A stretch of DNA of 38,274 nucleotides from an uncultured Clostridia bacterium. GTDB taxonomy: Bacteria; Bacillota; Clostridia; Christensenellales; Borkfalkiaceae. The DNA is taken from the NCBI GenBank assembly GCA_930989535.1, contig CAKNLK010000021.1, positions 1-38,274 of the forward strand, given 5' to 3'. The notes beneath the pieces were generated by a model. It worked only from the letters and a program-made list of their open reading frames with translations. It did not search any database and was not told the DNA's origin. The position numbers were made by a program, and so were the translations under genes. This document shows positions 25,155 through 32,683 of this stretch, one piece after another; position 1 is the stretch's first letter; each line of letters starts with the position of its first letter.

Positions 25155-25874
25155 TTGAAAAGGGTAACCAAACTCGCCACACTCACGAACGCCGCTTTGG
25201 CAATCTTGCTTTTGGCTGTCGGAATCGTGTGCTTTCTGCCGATCGGAATCTCTACGGCGGGCAAGCTGAGCGACCGCGTCTACTACAGCGGCAATACAGA
25301 CAGCAAGTACGTGTCCGTCATGATTAACGTGTATTGGGGCACCGAATATATTCCCGCCATGCTCGACGTGCTGGACGAATACGGCGCAAAGGCGACCTTT
25401 TTTGTGGGCGGAAGCTGGGCGGACGACCATACCGAAACGCTGCGCGAAATCGTGCGGTGCGGGCACGAGCTCGGCAACCACGGCTATTTCCACAAAGACC
25501 AAGATAAGCTGAACTACGAAAAAAATGCCGAGGAAATTCGGCTGTGCGGCGAACTTGTCGAGCGGCTGACGGATGTAAAAATGAATCTGTTTGCGCCTCC
25601 CTCGGGCGCCTATTCCGAAAACACGGTCGACGCGGCGGAGGAGCTCGGGTACAAGGTCATTTTGTGGTCAAAGGATACCGTCGATTGGCGCGACAGAGAC
25701 CAAACGCTCATCTACCGCCGTGCGACGGAGAATGTCGCGGGAGGGGATTTGGTTCTCATGCACCCCACGGCGGAAACGGCTTCCGCGCTTCCGTCGATAC
25801 TCGATTATTATAAAAAGCAGGAACTGCAAGTGGTTCCCGTTTCCGAAAATATCAGCGGTATAGAAAAAGTTTAA
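25155..25874 (+). CDS. Polysaccharide deacetylase, YlxY/PdaB-like
   Basis: A 239-residue membrane-anchored NodB-homology protein: N-terminal helix (about 8-31), then the deacetylase barrel. Metal histidines are in G-N-H-G-Y-F-H (His109, His113); later motifs A-P-P-S-G-A-Y and L-M-H-P are present. The first motif reads M-I-N-V-Y-W-G where active enzymes have T-F-D-x-x-W-G, so the usual catalytic Asp is Asn58. The start is TTG at 25155 with AGAGGT upstream. With the M16 gene 61 bases downstream it reproduces the ylxY-mlpA neighbourhood of Bacillus, where it follows pnp; here pnp is not adjacent. Relatives act on peptidoglycan or spore cortex; the altered motif makes activity uncertain. Confidence 0.85.
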   Translation: MKRVTKLATLTNAALAILLLAVGIVCFLPIGISTAGKLSDRVYYSGNTDSKYVSVMINVYWGTEYIPAMLDVLDEYGAKATFFVGGSWADDHTETLREIVRCGHELGNHGYFHKDQDKLNYEKNAEEIRLCGELVERLTDVKMNLFAPPSGAYSENTVDAAEELGYKVILWSKDTVDWRDRDQTLIYRRATENVAGGDLVLMHPTAETASALPSILDYYKKQELQVVPVSENISGIEKV

Positions 25875-25935
25875 TAAACATTTTTCGATAAATTGCCCAT
25901 TTAATTTATAACAATATCTACATAGGGAGGACGCT

Positions 25936-27177
25936 ATGAAATACAGCAAAAAATTTCCGAGCGGTTTGCGTTTGGTGGTAAAAAAGATTGACGGGGTTCT
26001 GTCGGTCAGCATGGGGATTTTGGCGGGCACCGGTTCCTGCTTTGAAACGGGCGCGGAAAACGGCATTTCCCACTTTATCGAGCACATGATGTTCAAGGGA
26101 ACGGCAAAGCGCAGCGCCTTTGAAATTTCCGACGCGATGGATTGCATCGGCGCGCAGGTCAACGCCTTTACTTCCAAAGACATCACCTGCTACTATGCAA
26201 AATCCACCACTGACCATGCGGGCGAAGCGTTTGAAATCCTGTCCGATTTCGTCCTGAATTCAATCTTCCCGGAGGAGGAAATGGAGCGGGAAAAGGGGGT
26301 TGTTCTCGAGGAGATTGCGATGAACGAGGACACGCCCGACGACCTCTGCCTCGACGTTTTGGCGGAGGCTTATTTCGGCGAAGAGGGGTATGGCAGGCCG
26401 ATTCTCGGCCCCGCCGAAAACGTGAAAAACTTCACCCGGCAGAACTTGTTCGACTACATTGCCGAGCGGTACAATCCCGAAAATCTCGTCGTCTCCTTTG
26501 CCGGAAATATCGACGTAAATTATGCGGCGGAGCTGGTTGAAAAATATTTCGAAAGCGCCCTGCAAAAGAGGAAATTTGCCGAGCGCAAAAAGCCGCTTGC
26601 GCTTGCGCACAAGAGCCTTTTCAAGACAAAGGATATCGAGCAAGCGCATATTGCGTTCGCCTATCCTTCGCTTGCGCGCGAGGACGAATTGATGGATGCG
26701 GCGCTCGTCGTCAATGCGGTTTTGGGCGGGGGGATGAGCTCGCGCCTCTTCCAAAAGGTGCGCGAGCAGATGGGGCTTGCCTATACCGTATACTCCTATA
26801 TCTCCTCCTTTACGGAAGGGGGATTGCTGACCGTATACGCGGGCGTCAATCCTTCCAACGTAGCAAAAGCGCAGGATGCGATTGAAGGGGTGATTGCAGA
26901 ATTTTGCAAAAACAAACTTACGCAGGACGAGCTTGCCCGCGGCCGCGAGCAGCTCAAATCTTCCCTCGTTCTGGCGCAGGAAAACTCCGCATCGCAGATG
27001 CTTGCATACGGCAAGTACATGCTCTACAACGATGCCGTGCTCGACTTTGAAAAGCGTGTCCGCGGTATTGAAGCGATAACGATGGAGGACTGCGAGAGGG
27101 CAATCGCCGCAAATTTCGGGCGGGAAAATATGGCGGCGTCCATCGTCGGCAAGGTAAACCGTCCGCTGGAAATATAA
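25936..27177 (+). CDS. M16 family zinc protease (MlpA/YmxG-like)
   Basis: A 413-residue processing-peptidase-type metalloprotease. The inverted zinc motif H-x-x-E-H is seen as H-F-I-E-H (His46, Glu49, His50) with a third ligand Glu near 125 in L-E-E-I-A-M-N-E; the C-terminal half has the inactive repeat with the family's G-L-A-Y-T-V-Y-S segment. No signal peptide, so it is cytosolic and degrades small peptides. AGGGAGGA precedes the ATG. It follows the deacetylase gene as in the Bacillus ylxY-mlpA pair. A terminator lies directly after it. Confidence 0.93.
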   Translation: MKYSKKFPSGLRLVVKKIDGVLSVSMGILAGTGSCFETGAENGISHFIEHMMFKGTAKRSAFEISDAMDCIGAQVNAFTSKDITCYYAKSTTDHAGEAFEILSDFVLNSIFPEEEMEREKGVVLEEIAMNEDTPDDLCLDVLAEAYFGEEGYGRPILGPAENVKNFTRQNLFDYIAERYNPENLVVSFAGNIDVNYAAELVEKYFESALQKRKFAERKKPLALAHKSLFKTKDIEQAHIAFAYPSLAREDELMDAALVVNAVLGGGMSSRLFQKVREQMGLAYTVYSYISSFTEGGLLTVYAGVNPSNVAKAQDAIEGVIAEFCKNKLTQDELARGREQLKSSLVLAQENSASQMLAYGKYMLYNDAVLDFEKRVRGIEAITMEDCERAIAANFGRENMAASIVGKVNRPLEI

Positions 27178-27192
27178 TTCGTTAAAATCATG

Positions 27193-27233
27193 TCGATGGG
27201 TTTATTTGCTGAAAAACCCATCGATTTTCTCTT
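27193..27233 (+). terminator. Terminator of deacetylase-M16 operon
   Basis: An 11-bp perfect hairpin (27193-27203 with 27214-27224) followed by TTTTCTCTT. Confidence 0.85.
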
Positions 27234-27256
27234 AAAACAATAATTTGCAAAGTACT

Positions 27257-27748
27257 ATGTCTGATATAATACACGGATTTAAACCTGTTTTTGACTCGAA
27301 CAGCGAGTTGCTCGTCTTGGGGAGTTTTCCCTCCGTCAAGAGCCGTGCGATCGATTTTTATTATGGCAATCGGCAAAATCGGTTTTGGAAAATGCTGTAC
27401 GGGTATTTCGGGGAAACGCTGCAAGAGGGGGTTGAAGCAAAGAAAGATTTTGTCCTTCGCCGCCATGTAGCGCTGTGGGACGTAATCTCCTCGTGCGAAA
27501 TTGTCGGCTCGTCCGACGCGAGTATTGAAAATTATACCGTCGCCGATATTCGCTCCGTCGTGCAGGCAGCGCCGATTCGCATGATTCTCTTAAACGGTGC
27601 CACGGCCCATAAAATTTTCAGTGAAAATTTCGGCGGAATCGGGGTGCCGTATCTTCGCATGCCGTCCACGAGTCCCGCCAATCCTCGCTACGAGCAAGGG
27701 GTTTGGCATGCCGCGCTCGACTCTGTTTTCAAACCGGCAAAACTGTGA
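27257..27748 (+). CDS. Hypoxanthine/uracil DNA glycosylase (UDG family 6-like)
   Basis: A 163-residue protein of the uracil-DNA glycosylase superfamily. The first motif G-S-F-P-S-V-K-S-R with the following Y-Y-G-N-R-Q-N-R-F-W fits DNA-deoxyinosine glycosylases (family 6, HDG) and their MUG-like kin, and the C-terminal S-T-S-P-A-N is the second active-site loop. It would remove hypoxanthine (deaminated adenine) or uracil from DNA. I chose ATG at 27257, although the ribosome binding site is poor; a TTG four codons earlier is possible. The next gene also concerns base-damage repair (AlkD-like). Confidence 0.85.
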   Translation: MSDIIHGFKPVFDSNSELLVLGSFPSVKSRAIDFYYGNRQNRFWKMLYGYFGETLQEGVEAKKDFVLRRHVALWDVISSCEIVGSSDASIENYTVADIRSVVQAAPIRMILLNGATAHKIFSENFGGIGVPYLRMPSTSPANPRYEQGVWHAALDSVFKPAKL

Positions 27749-27889
27749 ACGCGCAATTTTTGCGGCGGGTTAAGGGCGCTGCGGCGAGTAGCTTTTTAGC
27801 GGCAAAAAATCGTTGATTTTTGTCGCTTTTGTAAAGCGTAAAATATTGCAAAATAAACTATTTTAAAATTAACAGTTAGGAGCCTGAAA

Positions 27890-28585
27890 ATGATTGCTTA
27901 CGAAGAAACCCTTGCGGAGCTTTCCGCAATGAAGGACGAGAAGTACCGCGTGTTCAACGAGCGAATCGTAAACGTGCCGTCGGGCACGAGCATCGGCGTG
28001 CGCACGCCGATGCTGCGCGATTACGCCAAAAAATTTGTTAAGCGCGAAGATTTTTCCTTTGACGAATTATTTCAATGGCCGAACGATTTTTATGAAATTC
28101 GCCTTTTGAAATGCCTATGCGTCGGCTATGCAAAGGTACCCTTTGCGGAAAAGGAGGAGCTCATCGAAAAGTGCCTCCCCGTCATCGACGGCTGGGGTGT
28201 GTGCGATTTGTTCTGTGCCACTTTAAAGGAGGTAGAAAAGCACCGCGAAGAATTTCTGCCGAACATTGAGCGCTATATTGCGATGGGTACGGAGTTTTCC
28301 CAAAGGTTCGGCTATATCCTTTTGCTCGGCTGCTATATGGAGGAGGAATACCTGCCCGTCATCTTCCGCCTGCTCGGTGAGGCAAAAACGGAGTGCTATT
28401 ATACATATATGGGTGCGGCGTGGCTGTTGGCGGAAGTGCTCGTCAAGTTTTACGGCGAGGGGGTGCGCTACCTGAAAGAAGGCGCGCTGGACGGAAGAAC
28501 GAAGAATAAAGCCATCCAAAAGGCGCGCGAGAGCTTCCGGCTGACGGACGAGCAAAAAAATTATTTAAAATCTTTGAAAAATTGA
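27890..28585 (+). CDS. DNA alkylation repair protein, AlkD-like
   Basis: A 231-residue all-helical HEAT-like repeat protein. G-V-R-T-P-M-L-R-D-Y-A-K-K near residue 38 and W-G-V-C-D-L-F near 103 are typical of the AlkD/AlkC DNA glycosylase superfamily, which removes bulky or charged N-alkyl purines without base flipping. The D in W-G-V-C-D matches the conserved catalytic-region Asp. TAGGAG precedes the ATG. It lies between a glycosylase-type gene and tex on the same strand; the 141-base gap upstream has only weak promoter-like sequence and an AT-rich small hairpin. Confidence 0.88.
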   Translation: MIAYEETLAELSAMKDEKYRVFNERIVNVPSGTSIGVRTPMLRDYAKKFVKREDFSFDELFQWPNDFYEIRLLKCLCVGYAKVPFAEKEELIEKCLPVIDGWGVCDLFCATLKEVEKHREEFLPNIERYIAMGTEFSQRFGYILLLGCYMEEEYLPVIFRLLGEAKTECYYTYMGAAWLLAEVLVKFYGEGVRYLKEGALDGRTKNKAIQKARESFRLTDEQKNYLKSLKN

Positions 28586-28688
28586 TGAAAAAGCGAAAAA
28601 AGTGTGATACAATATTACTAACGCTTTCGGGATTCACCGCAGGCGACTATAAACGGAGTGTTGCAAGACAAAACAACGGAGTGTATCA

Positions 28689-30893
28689 ATGGACATCTTA
28701 AAGAAGCTGACGGAAGAATTTCCTTCCATCCGAGAAGACAGGGCTCAAAACATCATCAACCTCATCGACGAGGGGAACACCATTCCCTTCATCGCCCGTT
28801 ACCGCAAGGAGATGACGGGCAGCTGCGACGACCAGGTGCTGCGCGAATTTAACGACCGACTGCTGTACCTGCGCAACCTCGAAAAGAGGAAGGAAGAAGT
28901 CGCCAAATCCATAACCGACCAGGGGAAAATGACGGAGGAAATCCAGCAGGCGCTGGATGCGGCAACGACGCTTACCGAGGTGGAGGACATCTACCGCCCG
29001 TACAAGCAGAAGAAAAAGACGCGCGCGAGCGTCGCTATCGAAAAGGGCTTGCAGTCGCTCGCCGACTTTATCCTCGCGCAGGATAAAAACGCCGACGTGC
29101 GCGCGGAGGCGGAAAAGTACGTCGACGAAGAGAAGGGCGTCGCCACGGCGGACGAGGCGATTGCCGGCGCGAAGGACATCATCGCGGAAATCGTTTCCGA
29201 CGACGCGAACGTGCGCAAGAAGCTGCGCAACCTCTTCATGAAAAACGGCGAGATTCAGACCAAGCTCGTCAATGCGGATAAAGAGGGAGCAAAGACGTAC
29301 GAGATGTACGCCGACTATTCCGAGCTCGTGGCGGAAATCAAGAGCCACCGCGTGCTCGCCGTCAACCGCGGCGAAAAGGAGGATTTCCTCAAAGTCAAGG
29401 TGGTATTCAACGACGAAATTGCCAAGCGCATCACCGGCGCGGGGTATTTAAAGGACGGCGGCTACTCCACGCAACTCGTGCAGGAAGCTGTGGAGGACGG
29501 CTACGACCGCTTGATTTACCCCTCCATCGAGCGCGAAATCCGCGCGGCGCTCACCGAGAGCGCGAGCGAGCAGGCAATCAAAATGTTCGAGGTCAACTTG
29601 AAGCCGCTCTTAATGCAGCCGCCGATTAAGGATAAAATCACGCTCGGGCTCGACCCCGCGTACCGCACCGGCTGCAAAATTGCCGTCGTAGACGGCACAG
29701 GCAAGGTACTGGACAAGACGGTCGTCTATCCCACGCCCGGCCCCAAGCAGAATATCGACGCGGCGAAAGCGAAGCTGAAAGAGCTCATCGCAAAATATAA
29801 TGTCGACATCATCTCCATCGGCAACGGCACGGCCTCCAAGGAGAGCGAAATTTTCGTGGCCGAGCTCATCAAGGAAATCAAGGAGGAGACGGGCAGGGAA
29901 GTTTCCTACATGGTCGTGTCCGAGGCGGGCGCGTCGGTGTACTCCGCCAGCCCCCTGGGTGCGGAGGAATTCCCCGATTTCGACGTCGCGGAGCGCAGCG
30001 CGGTCTCCATCGCGCGCCGCTTGCAAGACCCGCTCGCGGAGCTCATCAAAATCGACCCGAAGTCCATCGGCGTCGGGCAGTACCAGCACGACATGGATAA
30101 AAAGCGGCTGGACAGCGTCCTGTCGGGCGTGTTGGAGGACTGCGTCAACAGCGTCGGCGTCGATTTGAACACGGCGAGCGTATCCCTCCTCAAATATGTG
30201 GCCGGCCTGAACGCGGGCATCGCCAAAAATATCGTCACCTACCGCGAGGCGAACGGTAAATTCGTTTCCCGCAAGGATATCCTGAAAGTTCCGAAGCTCG
30301 GGGAAAAGGCGTTCACGCAGTGCGCGGGCTTCTTGCGCATTCAGGACGGCGCGAATATCCTCGACAATACCGCCGTGCATCCCGAATCGTACGCCGCGGC
30401 GGAAAAGCTGCTCACCCTGTTCGGCTACACCGCCGACGATGTAAAGGCGGGTAAAATTTCCGACCTTCCCAAAAAGGTGCAGGAATACGGTGAGGAAAAG
30501 GCGGCGAAAGACGCAGGATTAGACGTTCCCACGATGAAGGACATCGTCGCCGAGCTCGTCAAGCCCGGCCGCGACATCCGCGACGCGCTCCCCAAGCCCA
30601 TCCTGCGGCAGGACATCATGGACATCAACGACCTCGCGCCCGGTATGGAGCTCATCGGCACGGTGCGCAACGTCGTCGATTTCGGCGCGTTTGTCGATAT
30701 CGGCGTGCATCAGGACGGGCTCGTGCACCTGTCCGAAATCACCGACCGCTACATCCGTCACCCCTCCGACGTGCTCGAAGTGGGGCAGACGGTCACCGTT
30801 TGGGTCAAGGACGTCGACGTCAAGAAAAACCGCATCGGCCTTACGATGAAAAATCCCGCCGCCAAGAAAAAACCTGCGGCAAAAGCGCAGTAG
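28689..30893 (+). CDS. tex: Tex RNA-binding transcription accessory protein
   Basis: A 734-residue Tex protein, usual length. Order: N-terminal helical region with P-F-I-A-R-Y-R-K-E-M-T-G (35-46), a YqgF/RNase H-like domain (about 315-440, with G-L-D-P-A-Y-R-T-G), helix-hairpin-helix repeats (about 485-560) and a C-terminal S1 RNA-binding domain (about 645-720, with V-D-F-G-A-F-V-D-I-G). Related to eukaryotic Spt6; helps transcription or translation-associated RNA processes. ACGGAG precedes the ATG. A TG-A-TACAAT extended -10 box ends at 28613. The same ACGGAGTGT string occurs 24 bases before, with an overlapping short frame that I reject as a gene. Confidence 0.94.
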   Translation: MDILKKLTEEFPSIREDRAQNIINLIDEGNTIPFIARYRKEMTGSCDDQVLREFNDRLLYLRNLEKRKEEVAKSITDQGKMTEEIQQALDAATTLTEVEDIYRPYKQKKKTRASVAIEKGLQSLADFILAQDKNADVRAEAEKYVDEEKGVATADEAIAGAKDIIAEIVSDDANVRKKLRNLFMKNGEIQTKLVNADKEGAKTYEMYADYSELVAEIKSHRVLAVNRGEKEDFLKVKVVFNDEIAKRITGAGYLKDGGYSTQLVQEAVEDGYDRLIYPSIEREIRAALTESASEQAIKMFEVNLKPLLMQPPIKDKITLGLDPAYRTGCKIAVVDGTGKVLDKTVVYPTPGPKQNIDAAKAKLKELIAKYNVDIISIGNGTASKESEIFVAELIKEIKEETGREVSYMVVSEAGASVYSASPLGAEEFPDFDVAERSAVSIARRLQDPLAELIKIDPKSIGVGQYQHDMDKKRLDSVLSGVLEDCVNSVGVDLNTASVSLLKYVAGLNAGIAKNIVTYREANGKFVSRKDILKVPKLGEKAFTQCAGFLRIQDGANILDNTAVHPESYAAAEKLLTLFGYTADDVKAGKISDLPKKVQEYGEEKAAKDAGLDVPTMKDIVAELVKPGRDIRDALPKPILRQDIMDINDLAPGMELIGTVRNVVDFGAFVDIGVHQDGLVHLSEITDRYIRHPSDVLEVGQTVTVWVKDVDVKKNRIGLTMKNPAAKKKPAAKAQ

Positions 30894-30897
30894 GGTA

Positions 30898-30926
30898 TTG
30901 ACAAATCGGCTGATTTTTAGTAAAAT
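30898..30926 (+). promoter_or_regulatory. Promoter of acpP
   Basis: TTGACA (30898-30903) and TAAAAT (30921-30926), 17-base spacer, beginning just after the tex stop codon. Confidence 0.85.
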
Positions 30927-30953
30927 AATACCATAACGCAGGAGGATTACGGT

Positions 30954-31181
30954 ATGTTTGAAAAGGTACGCGACATGCTCGCGAAGCAGTTGAATCTGTC
31001 GGCGGAACAAATCAAGCCGGAGAGCGATGTCGTAAAAGATTTGGGGGCGGACTCGCTCGACGTTGTGGAGCTTTTGATTTCGTTGGAAGACGACTACGGC
31101 ATCTCCATTCCGGAAGATGACATCGTGAACGTCAAAACGGTGCAAGACATCGTCGATATGATTGAAAAGCTCAACAAATAA
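30954..31181 (+). CDS. acpP: Acyl carrier protein
   Basis: A 75-residue ACP, the usual size, acidic and four-helical. The 4'-phosphopantetheine is attached at Ser34 in G-A-D-S-L-D. It carries growing acyl chains in fatty acid synthesis. AGGAGG precedes the ATG. It has its own promoter and terminator, apart from any fab cluster in this window, so it is expressed as a single gene. Confidence 0.96.
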   Translation: MFEKVRDMLAKQLNLSAEQIKPESDVVKDLGADSLDVVELLISLEDDYGISIPEDDIVNVKTVQDIVDMIEKLNK

Positions 31182-31212
31182 TGTATAATTGCCGAAAAAT
31201 TCGGCTCATTCC

Positions 31213-31249
31213 GCGCCCCGAACGATTCGTTCGGGGCGCGTTTCCTATT
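31213..31249 (+). terminator. Terminator of acpP
   Basis: A 13-bp perfect GC-rich hairpin (31213-31225 with 31227-31239) followed by a modest T-rich stretch (GTTTCCTATTT). Confidence 0.8.
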
Positions 31250-31310
31250 TACTGAATCGCGCCGAACATATTGCAGTGGCTCGGCAAAATAAAGGGCGAG
31301 GAGGCGAAAG

Positions 31311-31343
31311 ATGAAAAGGGGGCTCGGCGTTCCCTTCCGTTAA
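31311..31343 (+). CDS. Leader peptide of cat-like gene (MKRGLGVPFR)
   Basis: A 10-codon frame with a near-perfect ribosome binding site (GAGGAGG at 31298-31304, 6-base spacing) ends 25 bases before the acetyltransferase gene. Its last codons (CCC TTC CG) at 31332-31339 are complementary over 8 bases (one T-G pair) to CGGGAGGG at 31357-31364, which is the ribosome binding site of the downstream gene. This is the layout of inducible cat and erm translational attenuators, in which a ribosome stalled on the leader opens the hairpin. The peptide itself is not like the known cat leaders, and the inducer is unknown. Confidence 0.6.
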   Translation: MKRGLGVPFR

Positions 31344-31364
31344 AATAAAAATTTTTCGGGAGGG
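31332..31364 (+). promoter_or_regulatory. Hairpin that hides the cat-like ribosome binding site
   Basis: CCCTTCCG (31332-31339) pairs with CGGGAGGG (31357-31364) across a 17-base AT-rich loop. The 3' arm is the ribosome binding site for the ATG at 31369 and the 5' arm lies within the leader peptide codons. Confidence 0.6.
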
Positions 31365-31368
31365 TATT

Positions 31369-31998
31369 ATGAGGTTTCAGAAGATCGATTTTCAGACGTG
31401 GGAGCGAGCAAAGGAGTTTCGCTTCTTTTTGGATAAATTGCGCAACGTTATCAGTATAACTGTCGATTTAGATGTGACGGCGTTTCTGCAAAGAGTCAAG
31501 GCGCGCGGGCAAAAGTTTTACCCGTCCATGCTGTGGGCGGTGTCACGCATCGTCAACGCGCACGAGGAATTTCGTGTCGGCCGAAATGCGGCGGGGGAGT
31601 ACGGTGTTTACGATTTTGTTTCGCCGTACTACGCGCAGTTTTATCGGCAGGACGAAAAATTCGCGAAGCTCGTTACCGAGTATTCGCCGGACGAGGCTGT
31701 ATTCTGCAAACGCTTTGCGGAGGATGCGGTGCGGTATCGGGATTTGCGCGGATTCGATTTTGCCGCGCCGCCCAACGTGTTCGATGTGTCCTGTCTGCCT
31801 TGGGTACATTACCGCGCCTTTGACGTGCATGTGTTCGATGCGGGCGATTATCTCGCGCCCGTCATCACTTGGGGTAAATTTGAAGAGCGAGGCGGCAAAA
31901 TGCTCTTGCCTTTTACGTTCAATATCCACCATGCTGTGGCGGACGGGTTTCACGCCTGCCGCTTTCTGAACGAGTTGCAGGAGTTGCTCGATCAATAA
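31369..31998 (+). CDS. CatA-like O-acetyltransferase (type A CAT family)
   Basis: A 209-residue protein of the trimeric chloramphenicol acetyltransferase family (type A about 213-219 residues). The match runs the whole length: K-F-Y-P near 44, N-A-H-x-E-F-R near 63, P-W-V near 146, and the active-site block H-H-A-V-A-D-G-F-H with catalytic His188 and structural Asp192. The residue equal to the active-site Ser148 of known CATs is Ala150 (Y-R-A-F-D-V), and other substrate-pocket residues differ, so chloramphenicol may not be the real substrate. GGGAGG precedes the ATG but is sequestered in the attenuator hairpin. It shows more A/T-ending codons than neighbours to the left. Expression probably responds to a ribosome-targeting compound, by inference from the leader. 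Confidence 0.85.
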   Translation: MRFQKIDFQTWERAKEFRFFLDKLRNVISITVDLDVTAFLQRVKARGQKFYPSMLWAVSRIVNAHEEFRVGRNAAGEYGVYDFVSPYYAQFYRQDEKFAKLVTEYSPDEAVFCKRFAEDAVRYRDLRGFDFAAPPNVFDVSCLPWVHYRAFDVHVFDAGDYLAPVITWGKFEERGGKMLLPFTFNIHHAVADGFHACRFLNELQELLDQ

Positions 31999-32012
31999 TC
32001 GACAAAAATAAT

Positions 32013-32027
32013 TTTATCGTCGATAAA
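32013..32027. repeat. Palindrome TTTATCG-T-CGATAAA
   Basis: A perfect 7-base inverted repeat around one T, between the acetyltransferase and ogt genes. The same half-sites form TTTATCGATAAA at 35181-35192. It could be an operator or chance in AT-rich DNA. Confidence 0.35.
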
Positions 32028-32047
32028 TTGATGAAGGAGGGGATTAA

Positions 32048-32554
32048 ATGCAATTTACAGCGCATTGCGAAACGCCGCTCGGTGGCGTCACGTTGGCGAG
32101 CGACGGCGAATCGCTCACGGGGCTTTGGTTCGACGGGCAGAAGTATTTCGGTGCGGGGCTTTGCTCCGCGCCGACCGAAAGGAAATTGCCCGTTTTTGAA
32201 AAGGTTCGCGAATGGCTGCAAGTTTATTTTCGAGGGGAAAGCCCCGATTTTACGCCGCCGCTTTCGCTGCAGGGAACTCCCTTTCGGTGCGCAGTGTGGG
32301 AAAAATTGTTGCTCATTCCGTACGGAAATACGGCGACTTACGGGGAGATCGCGCGCATGCTTTCGGAAGTATTCGGGTGCCAGGTCTCCGCGCGCGCCGT
32401 CGGCAATGCGGTCGGTCATAACCCCGCGTCGCTCATTGTGCCGTGCCACCGCGTGCTTGGAGCGGATGGGAGTCTGACGGGTTACGCGGGCGGCGTCGAG
32501 CGAAAGCGCCGCCTGCTGGAATTGGAAGGATGTTGTGTGGGAAAATCTTTATAA
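32048..32554 (+). CDS. ogt: Methylated-DNA--protein-cysteine methyltransferase
   Basis: A 168-residue O6-alkylguanine-DNA alkyltransferase, which moves the alkyl group from damaged guanine to its own Cys133 in V-P-C-H-R-V and is then spent. The N-terminal Ada-like domain (about 1-75) and the DNA-binding helix with Y-G-N-T-A-T-Y-G-E-I-A (96-106) and A-R-A-V-G-N-A (arginine finger) are present. AAGGAGGGG precedes the ATG. It lies 49 bases after the acetyltransferase gene and may be read from the same transcript or from an unseen promoter near the palindrome. Confidence 0.95.
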   Translation: MQFTAHCETPLGGVTLASDGESLTGLWFDGQKYFGAGLCSAPTERKLPVFEKVREWLQVYFRGESPDFTPPLSLQGTPFRCAVWEKLLLIPYGNTATYGEIARMLSEVFGCQVSARAVGNAVGHNPASLIVPCHRVLGADGSLTGYAGGVERKRRLLELEGCCVGKSL

Positions 32555-32598
32555 AAATTTCTCGGCAAAGTTTTGATAAAATGCATACGGATGAATGC

Positions 32599-32643
32599 AA
32601 CCCGCGCTTACATACTTTGTTTGCGCGGGTTGGTTGCGTTTCT
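32599..32643 (+). terminator. Terminator of ogt
   Basis: A 9-bp stem (32599-32607 with 32623-32631) with a 15-base loop, then a weak T-rich tail. The tail overlaps the -35 box of the next promoter. Confidence 0.55.
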
Positions 32644-32662
32644 GTTTCGATAAAGATATAAT
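32634..32662 (+). promoter_or_regulatory. Promoter of regulator-ABC operon
   Basis: TTGCGT (32634-32639) and TATAAT (32657-32662), 17-base spacer, 22 bases before the ATG. Confidence 0.75.
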
Positions 32663-32683
32663 AAATAGCGAGGAGTGAGAAGT

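Noticed and set aside
27804..27822. AAAAAATC-GTT-GATTTTTG hairpin before the AlkD-like gene
   Set aside because: A purely AT-rich small stem with no clear T-run context; too weak to call a terminator.
28658..28852. Short plus-strand frame overlapping the tex start
   Set aside because: It runs out of frame into tex, has an arginine/histidine-rich shadow composition and resembles no protein. Its ACGGAGTGT site is a repeat of the tex site.
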